Assembly: GCA_032433595.1 (NCBI GenBank)
Contig: JASWJB010000027.1
Coordinates: 62,001 to 126,000 of the forward strand
Direction of reading: 5' to 3'
DNA length: 64,000 nucleotides
Source of the DNA: Conoideocrella luteorostrata
Lineage: Eukaryota; Ascomycota; Sordariomycetes; Hypocreales; Clavicipitaceae
Part shown: positions 34,446 to 45,983 of the stretch, piece by piece
Position numbering within the stretch: the stretch's first letter is position 1
Layout: each line of letters opens with the position of its first letter
Program-made: the position numbers and the translations under genes
Notes under the pieces: generated by a model
What the model saw: only the letters and a program-made list of their open reading frames with translations
What the model was told of the DNA's origin: nothing
The model's database searches: none

Positions 34446-35819
34446 CCTGATGATTCAATAAGGGGCCTTGTCGCTACTGTCAGTGTTTGCGGATGGAAGC
34501 TGCCTGTCAGGTGGCTGAGAAAAGAAAATGATAACGACAGGAAAGAGCGGTGTCAATGATTTTACGTGACTGTCATCTCGTGTAACCACGGATAACTCAC
34601 AGTCATTGAGCAAACAACACATTCATATACCGGGGCTTTTTATCAACCTATGATTAACGTCATGGTGGACATTCATCTGTTTGTGGCTGCCTAAACTCTA
34701 TGTTTGACAACCGTCCTGATTTATGTGTCCCGTGAGATCTGCAGGGTGGGATATCGAAGACCATCACTTTCTCAACATGGCCTTACCAGCTGCAGTTATT
34801 TTTACCACCGCAGCGAGGAAACGCTGCCGCCGTGGACAGCAGCACGACGGTTTAGCTCTTACAATAGCGACGTTAAAACGCCAATTGTGTTTCGCATTCC
34901 TAACTTCAGGTGATCGATGATTAAAGGATTTCTCACATGGAGCACCCATTATTTTCTAGACTCTAAATGAGCCAAGACGACTTTGTGTCTCATGCACAGG
35001 TCGATGTGGTATCCAGACTCTCAGTGCATAGTGCGCTCGCTAGGATTCTAGAGTCAGTGAGGCCTCGCTGTTGGCTCGACTGCATCCTTGCGCCGTAGTA
35101 GTATACAATCGGTGAGAGCTATTTACCCTACATTTTTAACATTCAAATCGTGAATTCAGAACCCGTCGGTGTGTAGGTATTATTATCGATGCCATTCCGG
35201 GTTCAGGCTGACTCTGGGGGGTTCATATTAATAAGGTATTTGTGTATCTAGGCAGCGTCGCCTGATGGATCTCTTGTTCAATACATCCTCTCAGTAAGAC
35301 AGAGCAGGCTCCTCAAGCTTTGTACAGAATTAACGGCAACTGCACTGTTGCTGAAACACATTGATCCTGACAGAGCCATATTAGACGTTCACTTGTAAAA
35401 CTCAGGAACGTCTCCGCTTGTCGACGCCTAGCGGTTTGCTCCATTCGCTGCCACATTCCCCCCCACTCCCATGTCCCCTGTCTGACCCTACCCTCGTCTA
35501 CTTTTAAACCACAAGGAATGCAGCAGGGCTGAATCTAGAGGCTGTTTCTCAGTTGATACACGGAGTAGAGTCGAAAGACTTGGCATACACAATCATTAAA
35601 CTTGATGCACTACCCGAAACACCGAAACAACGGGTTCTCATAAGCCACACTCAAAATCACCTCAACCTTTCCGGACAGATCATCCAATCCAGTCAGATGA
35701 TGAGGTGCACGACTTGTACTAGTACGTGAGTCGGATGACAAGGGTCCTGATCCTTGCGCCGCGTGAGATCCGCACCCAAATGAATTGGTTAGTGGAGGAG
35801 CGATGAAACTGAATCCATC

Positions 35820-35850
<31 letters not shown>

Positions 35851-37280
35851 GAAAGAGAGAGACATCTTGGCAAGATCAAGCTCGCCACTCTCACCACCAC
35901 TGAAATGAGGATTGTGAGCATTTCCGCTGGGAACTTGTTTACGACGGGGGAACGCGTATCAGCGGGCTCTTCGTCCTTGACAAGAGTCTTCGTGCCTGTC
36001 CTTGGTCTTCTTGTTGGCCCGCAAAGAGCTATCCTTTGATGCCACAAATTGCTTGTTGTAAGCAGGGATTACCTTTCCACTTCTCATCAACTTCACAGGA
36101 GCCACACTACATAGATCATGGCCAATGATCAGTCCGTCGAGGCAGAAAAAGAAAAAGATTGTATCATCATAGTCTTTTATTTGAAAATCTCCAAATTATC
36201 CCGACACTCTCCCCCAAGCGGCCAAAATTCCTATCCATGAATCTATGCGCGGCCTTCCAGCTACAGGTTTAAATTTGCCAATGCGGGCTCAAGTCAGAAC
36301 GGCGCCTGTCATAACAGAGCATGGAGGCGCCTAACCTGCATGAAAAGCAACCTTTTGTTTGCTCATGGAACACCTACGCTCAACGCAACGAGGGGGCCAT
36401 ATTCGATACCCTTTTTTTTATTCACATCCCTTGAGGGTAAAAAGTGCCCTTCGAGACTGACTTTCAATTCGGGTTACTGTTCCCGCTCAGTTCTACTGGT
36501 AGCAAGGACGGTTCGATTCCTAAACGGTAACCGGCGCGGGCATCTGCGCTGGAAGATATGAGGTATTCTAAACCTGGATTTCCTTCCGCAATTGTGACGA
36601 AGAACTACTGAATACATTAGGCTGAGCTTTGCAAGGTATTAAGACAACTCTACTTCGCAACCTGTTGACAGCCTAACATTGCGTGTTCTGACAGAAACTC
36701 CACATTCACAGATCAGTTTGGGCGGGCCATCTATCATCTCCCTAAAAGAAGGCAAAGCAAATCCAGTCTCTGATCGAGGGACCAACATTTATAGCTTAGA
36801 ATTTGCAGCCTTTCCCATTGACCAGCTCATCCAAGCTACTATGTACCAGACGCTCTCCCTGAGATTGGAAGACGAGGGTCTGAAGGCACGGAGAAGAGAA
36901 AGACGCACGCCATATTACCCTTTGTTAGCTCTCGCACCTAATTAGAGTCGTGTATTAAAGGGCCGTCCGTCCTTCTGTCTTACTAGCTATAAACCCAGAG
37001 CCAGTTCCTAGCATCACAGCCATGATCGGTCAGCAATCTGTGATTCTGTACCTATTGGTTCTCACGGGTCTGTGATATTGTTCCGTGATAGTATAAATTG
37101 GGGAAAAGTTTTATTCATATAAGTCACCATGGTTAAAGTGTAGAAGATATTATTAGGTGCGACAGAGATGGCCGTTAGTATCATTACCGCAGCTCTGCCA
37201 CTTGCCCCCGACCCCAATCTACCTCTACACACCGTAGAAAAATGAAGCAGGGCTGAACCTGGGAACTGATTGTCAGCTTA
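34446..37280. other. 2.8-kb intergenic region with fragments
   Basis: No intact gene could be supported. At 35610-36170 the minus strand has protein-like pieces in shifting frames (for example GLIIGHDLCSVAPVKLM and SPVVNKFPAEMLTILI) that may be a decayed gene, unidentified. A T20-A10 tract interrupts them at 35822-35851. A short similarity is visible between 35513-35560 and 37240-37285 (shared word AGCAGGGCTGAA). One TACGGAGTA-like site (ACACGGAGTAG) lies at 35559. Confidence 0.45.
35822..35851. repeat. T20-A10 homopolymer palindrome
   Basis: Twenty T are followed directly by ten A, able to form a perfect A/T hairpin. It sits inside a probable gene relic. Confidence 0.9.
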
Positions 37281-39605
37281 TCAAACACCTAGCCACGAAA
37301 AGTACGCTTCGAGATCGGGCCCTCTTCCCACAAACTCTTGAAACGTTCGCAACTCAGGCTGAGTGCCTCCCCGAGCTAGCACCACATCCCTGTACCGCCG
37401 AGCAGCTTCCCTGTTGTTGATATCTGCCTTGAAGCAATTGTGAAACATGTCCAAGCCCCACGCCCTTCCACTACGCGAGAATCAGTCAGCGACCTAAATA
37501 GCAGAGCATTTGAAAAAAAAAAAAAAAAAAAGCCTCCAAATCCAGATTCGCTCACATACATAATATAAGCGTAGTATCCGCCGCTATAGCCACTGGCAAT
37601 GGCTCTGAATACGGCTTCTCCATGGCTCCATTCCCATCCATCGCCGCATGCCTCGCCCCCATGGAGAGCCCGAATGGCAGACTGCAGCCTGTTGAACTCC
37701 TCAGCTAGGTTCATGTCGACCAAGGCCTGGTGGGAGTCCGGTGCGTGAACTAAAACGTCGTAGGATGCGAAGAAGAGAGATGCGAGCTCCTTTCGGATGT
37801 TGCTTCTTTTGTCGCCCCCAGCTAAGGCGGCTGCTTCGGCATCTGTGAGCTTCTTAGACGGCTGCTCTTCGTTGGGTGCGCAGTCCGCGCGCCAAACGTC
37901 CCTCATCTGCGGTGAGATGTGGGAATAGTGACACGACAGTTCTTTGATTGGGCCCTCGAGATATAGGAATTCTTCGAACATCAAGCTGGGCACTTCTACA
38001 AAATCCCGATCAATGTAGTGTAGGTATGCGTACTTGGCATTGGTTAAGAGGTTGTGGTACAGATGACCCAGCTGGTGGAATAGCCTCCGCAGTTCATTCA
38101 TGTTGAGCAGGGTTGGCTGCGTTGTAGTTTTACTGAAGTTCATGACCAACGCAGAGGATGGGTAATATTTAGTGCCATCAACATTGTCGAATCCCTTGCA
38201 TTTTCAATTAGCCTGAGAGTTTTGGAAGGAGGAAGAAAGAAAGAAAGAAAGAGAGAAAGGGTATAGAAACATCAATATTACCCACCCATTGTATTGCATA
38301 ATGGCCGTTATGAGTATACTTCCCATCTCGAGAGAAAAAGTCAAAGTATGCATAGCCCAGGAAGGTATCATCTTGTCTTGTATCCCAAACGCTATACATG
38401 AGCATGTCTTCATGCCATACCAGAGGCTTGCCTGCTCCCAAATGACGTTGCTGTTCGGCGGTGATGCGATCAAAGCGGGTGTCCAGAAGACGGCCGAATA
38501 TTTCAAGAATAGTCCCAAACGTGGTGAAGAGTTCAAAATACTGAGATGTTCTCGACTCATCTGGCTTTACAGCATCAATCTGCTTCCTTGCGTAGTATTC
38601 TTGGTCCCAGACATACAACTTGGAGCCGTCACCTGAAGACCCCCCGTCCCGTATGTCCTTCGCCTTCAGCTGAAGAAGATCGCGGGCATTCTCAATTGCC
38701 GCAGAGCTGAGCCTCTCCTTGAGCTGACACAACAAAGATGTTACAAACTCCGGCGTCTGGGCTACCTTCCGAGATGTTGTTCGGGCCAGGTGGTGGGCAT
38801 AACCCAGCATCCGCGAGATGTCGTCACGAAGCAGGACCAGCTGCCGAAACAAGTCTACGTTCTCCGGGATCCTGTTTTTCACGGCGTAGAACATTCTTTT
38901 TCTAGTTTCCTCCAGCCTTGCATGGCGCAACACAGGGGTACTAAATGGCGTTTTAGTGGAAACCCAGTACGAGCCTTCATGCTCAGCAGTGTTGCCCCCT
39001 TTGAAGCGACTCATGAGCATGTTTGGGACGCCTTCCAGCTCCGCCTCAGTAAACCACACCCCAGTTGCCTCTCTGTCAAGGTTCTGAGCAATCCGTCTAT
39101 TGACTTCTCCAAGCTTTCTCACATGGGAAGAAAATTGACACCTTACGCTTTGATCTGGGATGTCGCATCCGTTATCAATAAATTTGCGAATCAGCTTGGC
39201 CAGATAGTGCTGCGACTGGGCATCCAAAGCCACGGCGTCATTGTCAACTGCATTTCCGGCAGCTTTCACAAGCTGGAAAATATCAACGCGGGAATATAAT
39301 TCGACATCAGCAATGTCCAACATTGTCGTGGCCCTGTAAGAAGCCTCACGGACGGCCTTTGACGGAGCGGTGCTGGCGTAAAGGCGCATGGCTCGCGTTT
39401 TGTTGAACCACACATTCTCGTGGAGAAATATGGGAAGAATTACATTCGCGAATGTCGCATTTTCGACGCTAACATCGGCAAGTATGGCGTCGTATAAAGC
39501 AGTAGTTGCATTAACGGCGTGTGCTGCGTCAGAGAGCAGAGTCTCTGGCGTGGCGTCAAAGATAACGGGCAATTGTGGTGGGGTTGGAGTCGTCTTGAGC
39601 GACAT
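37281..39605 (-). CDS. M3-family (oligopeptidase/MepB-like) metallopeptidase with altered active site
   Basis: Exons 39605-38286, 38194-37560 and 37470-37281 give 714 aa, the usual length for thimet-oligopeptidase-like proteins, with the normal all-helical N-terminal half. The zinc site reads FHQLGHLYH: zinc ligands His480, His484 and Glu507 (DRDFVEVPS) are present, but the catalytic Glu of HExxH is Gln481 (codon CAG). The His of the FGHLAGGY segment (His600 in rat thimet oligopeptidase) is Ala here (VFRAIASGY). The Tyr residues of SGYSGGYYAY are kept. The protein should still bind zinc and peptides but not hydrolyse them well. The frame is otherwise clean, so it is not a random pseudogene. 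Introns contain a GAAA microsatellite and a poly-A run. The first intron uses a GTGGGT donor and an AAG acceptor, chosen for phase and homology. Confidence 0.85.
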
Positions 39606-40218
39606 GATAGCATAGCAGCTATTCGAGAAGAAACTATTTGAGTCGCAATGATATATCGCCAGTGAATCAAGATTGGAGAATTCGAGTGTTGTACTGTATT
39701 GTCAACGTCGATTGTGCTGAAGAGTTTGCGTTAGAGTCTTGGATAGTCATAGCTTTTTATAATTTTCCAGGAACGAGCGAAAATCTTTGTTTGCTCCAAC
39801 TGGTGGGCGGAGTTCTGTCTTTTGCTATCATGGAAGTCGTGCCGGATTCCCGAAATCTCTCACCTTGGCGCGACGTGGTTTGCTGATGGCCGCCACCAGG
39901 AGGCTAAATGCGGTGAGGGGCATCCTGTATCACGTCAAATGTTTGCGGATGCTGACGTATGCTGTAGCCATTGTGATATCAAACACCGCACCTAGGCAGC
40001 TACATGTTTCCATCCATAAGTGAATACAATATTCTAGTGTAGCGGATGGCTCATATTGGATCCGGAGCGCAGCCTCTGCAAGCCACTCACGCCAGTAGAA
40101 GAAGAACGGACATCCCTGTATAATGAATCGAGAAAGAACTATTAATTGGTTTCTAATAAGAAAGATCTCTTTGCTGAGCTTTTTTTTTTTTTTTTTTTAA
40201 GAAAAAACCATGCAGCTC
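39606..40218. other. Intergenic region
   Basis: Promoter of the M3 gene and 3' flank of the P450. A T18 tract followed by AAGAAAAAA lies at about 40180-40206. Nothing else is seen. Confidence 0.5.
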
Positions 40219-41997
40219 TTACGCCGTTCTATACACCAGCGTTACCCTATCCGCGTTCGCCATCTTTAGCAGCGCCATCATCTCCACATCATTCGCACAG
40301 TCCAGGGCTCTCTTTTGCGCAGAATCATCGCCCTCATCTGCCTCCCTTTTGACAGATAAGCGATGATCTTTGAACAGATGAGCAATGACAGCAACGGCCT
40401 CAACCTCTGCAAACTTCTTGCCGGGACAGCTTTGGACACCCTCCGACCAGGGGAAAAATGTTCCCCTTCTTGGCACCAACAGTTCTTCATGTTGCAAAGT
40501 CGCTGGACGAGCTTGTTGAGCCGTAGACGGCAGCTGAAGAACCCACCGCGAGGGCCTCCAATCGTACGGGTTGTCCCAGTACTGGGGGTGCGTCTGAGCC
40601 CCATTGACATATAAACTGGTCATTATTCCGGGTGGAATGCTGATGGACTTCTGCCCGATCCGAAGCGTTTGGGCCTTGTCGGCAGTCCACTTAGAAACAG
40701 ACACGACTGCAGGATATAGCCGCAAGGTTTCGAGGACAACGGCGCGACATCGAACAAGTCGCGGGAACAGGTCTTTATACTCCCACTGCTCAACTGATCT
40801 TCCGTTGGTCACCGATTCTACTTCTTCCGCTATCCAATTCTGCACGTCCGGGTATGCTGCCAAGAGCATCAGGGCGAAGGAAATAGTGTTGGCGTTTGTG
40901 TCATGCCCGGCGAAGTTGACAAGGAACAAGTTGCCTAGTATTTCGTCTTTGGAGAGGCCCCTTTTCCCGGTCTTTGCATCTTGTGGGTTGTTTCGGTTGG
41001 TTTCGTGCTCCTCAAGCGCATGCACGAATGCTGTCATAATGCCCCCGGAGCCGCTGCCACCTTGATCCATGTTGTCCTTTTCTGCAGCTATCATTTGCTC
41101 CATATGCCTCTTGAAAAGCTTGGATGCCCTGCCTATTCTTCTCCAGCCCGTAGGCATAATCGGTAGGTCTAAGTAACGAGCCGGTATCAGCAGGAGCAAG
41201 ATGATGCCCTCGAGCACGGTCTGAAGCGCATCGAGGTAGCTGCCTCCTTCTCCCTCGGCGGAAGTGTTGTCAACCCGACCTGGGAGACCGTGGGACTTTT
41301 GGAACCCAATAGATGCCAGCACCTTGAGAGAAAGTCGCGCCACGTCTTTCTGCATGCTGGGTACGCCGTTGTCGTGCGTAGAGTCGTTTGTCCAGTTATG
41401 CATCATTGCGCCACTTTGACGCAACGACTCGCCCCAAACGAACCTCATCATGTTCTCGTTGACCAGCGAAGCAAGCGGCTTGCGATGCCGGGCGTAGTCG
41501 TGGCGCGCGGCTGTCGTCAAGCAAGGGCCATAAGCCTCCAACAGCTTGTAGTTTTTAGCTGGCCGTACGAAGTCATCGCGTCTGGAATATACTTCATGGA
41601 CCGCTTCGGCGTCAGCAATGAACAAGTTAACAGATTCTGGACTGACAAGGGCCCAGACAGGCCCAAGGCGGATATGAGGCTGGGATTTTTCGACAAAGTG
41701 CCAGTCTCTGCGGGACATTCGCAGCCAGTCTGGGTAGGAAGACCATGGAAAGGGAAACAGCCTGAGAAATCTCCAGACAAGGGGCTGCAGGATGATCCAT
41801 AGAGCATTATTCCCGCCGATAGGAATCCGTATGATAGGCACGCCCATCTTACGGGCCTTTCCCGCGTTGATTTCGAGACATATCGCATTCCACACACTGT
41901 ATGTCGCGACAATGGCGAGTAGCATCTGGAGCAACATTCTGCTATTCGGCCCCTGAAAAACGCCAGGGGGAAGCTCTCTGTTGATGATGTGCCGCAC
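40219..41997 (-). CDS. Cytochrome P450 monooxygenase
   Basis: Intronless 592-aa frame. A hydrophobic segment at about 21-40 (MLLQMLLAIVATYSVW) would anchor it in the ER membrane. The I-helix oxygen-activation motif is FAGHDTNANT. The K-helix ExxR is ETLR (VVLETLRLYP), followed by PPG and the PERF-like segment WRPSRW. The haem loop is FFPWSEGVQSCPGKKF with Cys at about residue 524. All key P450 elements are therefore intact. The FxxWSxGxxxCPG form is common in fungal P450s of secondary or xenobiotic metabolism. No PKS, NRPS or terpene synthase lies nearby, so a biosynthetic cluster is not indicated and the substrate is unknown. Lack of introns is unusual for a fungal P450 and may point to retroposition, transfer or simple loss. 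Confidence 0.93.
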   Translation of the reverse strand: MRHIINRELPPGVFQGPNSRMLLQMLLAIVATYSVWNAICLEINAGKARKMGVPIIRIPIGGNNALWIILQPLVWRFLRLFPFPWSSYPDWLRMSRRDWHFVEKSQPHIRLGPVWALVSPESVNLFIADAEAVHEVYSRRDDFVRPAKNYKLLEAYGPCLTTAARHDYARHRKPLASLVNENMMRFVWGESLRQSGAMMHNWTNDSTHDNGVPSMQKDVARLSLKVLASIGFQKSHGLPGRVDNTSAEGEGGSYLDALQTVLEGIILLLLIPARYLDLPIMPTGWRRIGRASKLFKRHMEQMIAAEKDNMDQGGSGSGGIMTAFVHALEEHETNRNNPQDAKTGKRGLSKDEILGNLFLVNFAGHDTNANTISFALMLLAAYPDVQNWIAEEVESVTNGRSVEQWEYKDLFPRLVRCRAVVLETLRLYPAVVSVSKWTADKAQTLRIGQKSISIPPGIMTSLYVNGAQTHPQYWDNPYDWRPSRWVLQLPSTAQQARPATLQHEELLVPRRGTFFPWSEGVQSCPGKKFAEVEAVAVIAHLFKDHRLSVKREADEGDDSAQKRALDCANDVEMMALLKMANADRVTLVYRTA

Positions 41998-43609
41998 AAT
42001 GAAGAGTAACTTGCTAGTTAAGTAGCGAAAAATGTAAGGGGGTAAATCTGTATCGACTCATCTTGGGGAGAGCTGTCAGGTGTAGATTTATTCTGCGTCA
42101 TCTACAGTCTCCAGCACAACTGATCCTTCAGCATGGCGTTGGTCAGCACCACGGCGTTTTAGGAATTCGCCTCGTGGCGGCCGATGACATCCCACGGTGT
42201 TTACGCCGAAGCCTCACATCATGGTGGTGACTCGGCCAGGGGCCACATCAGCAGTGTCCGACATTTCCGCCCCTCCCTGATAGATACATCTTGCGACCAG
42301 GCTACAAGCTGGAATGACCGTCATGTACCCCTACACCCGAATCGTTGGATAAGACTGATGACTTGCAGCCGTTCCTGCAGTCAGGCATCGCACTAAACTT
42401 GACTATGGCATCCTATCCTAGTGACTAGTCGGGCCCGTGGTAGACTCGGTGACTGAACACCGGAACGGTCCGTAGTGCAGCGGCAGGCCGAACCAGCAAC
42501 CAAATACTGCAGTCTGGACCAGAGCCACATAGTGTCGGTCGGAGACTACCTACACGTGGCATTCTATGAGCGCCTATGCGACTATCAAAGGGGTGGATTT
42601 GGCGCACTTCCTCTGCCCACCTTCCCCTTGCGGACCCAAGCCAAGCCCAGGCACCACCACGCATGGCATGTCATCCTCAGGTGTCTATGTGTGAGATCAA
42701 GACTGACAAGCATCGAATGCGGTGGTTTCACGTCGGACACGCCTTGACATTACGTAGAGGAACAGGAAAATTTCCTGCGGGTGTGGCAAGAAGGCTCGTG
42801 GGGGCTGTAAGCGACGATGCGTTTATGTAGGAGTTCGTTGCTGGAAGGTGCTCGGATGAGCCAGCGCGCGCGTAGCAATTTTTAGCGATTTGTTCGAGAG
42901 CCTAGGCGCGGAATGCTCCATAAGCATGATAACGGGGCCAAATATGGACTTTCCCACGCAGTAACCAGGCGGTAAAGCGGAGATGTATGGCTGATGCAGA
43001 ACCTGCACCAACACCCCAGCCATATCCGGACATGGCCGACCGACGAACAGCTTGTCACGGTGCGTGTGATCTGCTCTGCAGCGGGAGCCTGAGCCCTTAT
43101 TTCTATTTCCAGGGCAGTTGTTATGCCCCGGGACAGCGTGTAATGCCGCCTGTGATCGGGATTGCCACTCACGGCATCCCCAATACGGCAATCGAGTTGG
43201 AACTGCGGAGACGTGCTTTCGTATAATTATTTTTGGATCCCTAGTGGTGGCGACAAACAGTCAGACTGCGGCAGGGCAGCTTTCCCATAAGCCAACTTTG
43301 GCTGCCTGTTATTTGTCTACAATCCGTCACGATGGATCGATGAATAAACAGCCCGGCGAGGCAAGGCAACCAACGCGACTCCGGCCCATTGCGTACGTCT
43401 CAGTCACGCGACAAACTTGTCGAGCTGGCTCCTTCTTTCCTGACATGTCAATCGCGTTTCATAACATGGTTGGTACCGTGCCTCGCTAGATGCAAACCAC
43501 GAAATCCGGTCACAACATCATATAAGTGGCTGCTCCCAAACTTTGAATTCATTCACTATGTCGCAAAACGGCAACTAAATACATCTGTACTCGGTGGCAG
43601 ACAGAGCAT
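41998..43609. other. 1.6-kb intergenic region
   Basis: Upstream DNA of the P450 and 3' flank of the Cys-rich gene. Open frames are short and random-looking. No element was recognised. Confidence 0.5.
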
Positions 43610-44086
43610 CTAACATCGGTAGTAGCACTTCATGCTCCAGCCATTCGCGTTCCTCGAGCAGGAGCCGAAGCCCGTCTTGCTCCCCACGCTGGCAATCTTG
43701 TTCTGGCACGACGTGTCCGAGTAGAGGTCGCAGTTTGTGGAGTACGTGCCATCGCCGGACACCTTGACCGAGTAGAACTTGTCGACGTAGCAGTTTCCCG
43801 CACAGGTGGGCTTGTAGCCCTTGATATGGTCCTGTCCAGCACAGTCAGGGCCACTGTAGTAATCGACACACTCGCCATTGGCTGTGCCGGGTATGTTGCC
43901 GCAACCTGCGCGCTTGTCGAGATCGCTTTTGAACCTGAGGTCGACGATGTTGAGACCGTTTGGAGTGCGCTTAGGGAGCTCGAGTTTGTAGAAGGCTTCG
44001 TCGTTGAGAGGCTCGGCTGCAGGAATGGCGTGGCTCGAGTGCGTGAGGAGCGCGAGGAGAGAAAAGGTCAGATTAATTAATTGCAT
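43610..44086 (-). CDS. Small secreted Cys-rich protein with Kex2-type propeptide
   Basis: Intronless 158-aa frame. Residues 1-20 are a signal peptide (MQLINLTFSLLALLTHSSHA). Two dibasic Lys-Arg sites follow (LPKR and LDKR), typical of Kex2 processing. The second releases a mature domain of about 100 residues with ten cysteines, beginning AGCGN and ending GWSMKCYYRC. An even Cys number suggests five disulfides. Gly and Tyr are abundant and there is no transmembrane or GPI signal. I do not recognise the family; candidates are a secreted effector or antimicrobial-type protein. A TATAAAAA box lies at 44205-44198, about 115 bp upstream. Alternatively it could be a cell-wall protein. Confidence 0.78.
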   Translation of the reverse strand: MQLINLTFSLLALLTHSSHAIPAAEPLNDEAFYKLELPKRTPNGLNIVDLRFKSDLDKRAGCGNIPGTANGECVDYYSGPDCAGQDHIKGYKPTCAGNCYVDKFYSVKVSGDGTYSTNCDLYSDTSCQNKIASVGSKTGFGSCSRNANGWSMKCYYRC

Positions 44087-45983
44087 CTTGTGGTTGGTTT
44101 TATAATTTTTCTTCTTCTCGGAGCTGAAAGTGTGAGCTGTCGATGTTTGTTGGTGGCTTTAGCAGGAAGGTCTTCTTCATCTATGACCAAGACACTCTTT
44201 TTATATTTGTTTTCTGCTCATTTCACGGCGCATCAAGGAAGTACATCGTATGCAGGCCGGAAAATTCATTCAAAATCAGCCACCAATTACGCATAGGGGA
44301 GCGAGCAACCGGGGAATGGCAAACGACGCTATCACGGACTCTTGGACAAGCCGTTCCGCCAATAATGCGAGCCGTGGTGTCGTAAAAGCCCGATGAGCCG
44401 GCAGTCAGCATCGGTATCCCAACTACTCCGTACATCTAAGCCGAGGAAACTGAAAGCATCCTAAACCGTCTCTACTTCTGTCATTGGCGCACTTGAAGAC
44501 TGCTTCTGAGGGCCGGGCCGAGCGTCTGCAGCCACGATCTCAAGGGTAGGTGATTGGGCGGAAGTTTCGCTCCCCCAAGTTGCGATTGGATCAACCCACC
44601 TGCGGGGAAGAGGGGAGCTGAAAATGCTTTGGCGCATGGCGTTGCCATTCCACCGATGAAGTTCGAGATTCAAACCTGTGGCGCACATGGTTCCACGATT
44701 TCTTCCACCAGTATTCCTCTGATTTTGTGGTTGTGTTTGTGCCTTTGTGTCTAACGAGATTGCCCGCTCAGGTGTATGCTGTAGTTTAACGAAGCCAACC
44801 ATGATGCTCCGTCGGCGTCTACCAGACTATGCCCTACTTGCATCATATATTCACGTCCACGTTGACATGAGAGGTCTGTTGACCCGCGACCCCCCTTCCG
44901 TCCACTTAGCTGCAAGCTCATGATGCAGGCCTTCAATGCCATTATTATGGCCAAGGTTAACTTCCGCTTTCAGATTGCTAGAATGAACCTACGTCTTTCA
45001 GCATCAGTAAATTAGGCGGCTCAATGCATCCGCGTATTCCATGTGACTTCCTTTTTTGCATTTCCGTTGACAACAAGACTCACCAGCATGGCTTCATATG
45101 ACGTCCTAGTTTGGCACTACCGCCAAGTCCAGCCAGCATTTAGCACATCGTCGTAGCTCCTACATAATTCAGAATAGAACATCGACCAGATAGCACCATG
45201 GCTTCATTTAGGACAAGCGGGCGGTTCGACTCCTCCGCTGACATCACGCGTGTGGGTGCTGGTAGAGTGCGATGAGCAGAAGTGGCTGCAGAGCTTCTCG
45301 AGCCTCGTGAACGGAGAGCTCAGCCGGTCGGATAGTATGTCTTGCGGTTCACAGACCCGTTTTGGTGGAGGAAGATTTTGACCTGTGGTCGACTCTGGGT
45401 GGGAGGCATGCACGGATCCTTGGATGGAGAGGGTGTCAAGAGGAACGCGCTGAGTGTGTATCGCAAACGTTGTCGGGACATTCGACGGACGGTGCCGCCG
45501 ATCAATGAGGTAAACCCATGACTAGCCAGGATACGAAATACAGGCAAGGCTGCTGAGTGCCAGTCTTGCCCGCCGCCATCGGTGCGAGACGAAGACTGCC
45601 TGGTTTGTTAGACAATTAAATGAGCAAAGGAGTCCAGTTGGTGGCTCAAGCTGAGTTTATTGTAGCCAACTTGATGCTCGACTGAGCGACAAAGCACTGG
45701 AATAGCCAGCTTATTCCCTGCTGACACAAAGAGTAACGAGTACGTACCACGAGGCTAACCCAATTTCGTATCCCGCCTTCTCCTCATTGGACGCTGCGTT
45801 CTTGACGATCGTCATGGACACCCAAACTAACCACACTTCGTATCGCAACAAGGACTACATAACTATAAAACGCGACGACTACCGCCTGCAACATTTCGTG
45901 TTCTGTCCGTCGTGATCCAGCCTCGCCCTTCTAAGCAGGTACGCTACTTCAATCGACGGTTTCCTCAGCGCTCTTTTCCAACC
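44087..45983. other. 1.9-kb intergenic region
   Basis: Divergent upstream DNA of the Cys-rich gene (-) and the oxidoreductase gene (+). One TACTCCGTA site lies at 44425. A GGTTCGACTCC string at 45223 looks like a Pol III B box but has no tRNA around it. No gene is called. Confidence 0.5.
44198..44205 (-). promoter_or_regulatory. TATA box of the Cys-rich secreted protein gene
   Basis: TATAAAAA on the minus strand, about 115 bp before the start codon at 44086. Confidence 0.45.

Noticed and set aside
35610..36047. 145-aa minus-strand frame as a real gene
   Set aside because: It contains a homopolymer-encoded Phe/Lys run and no coherent domain; treated as a relic.
36500..36525. GGTTCGATTCC B-box-like string
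   Set aside because: The T-arm does not pair and no tRNA body is found upstream.
45215..45235. GGTTCGACTCC, a perfect-looking Pol III B box
   Set aside because: The T-stem has a mismatch and no A box or acceptor stem is in range.
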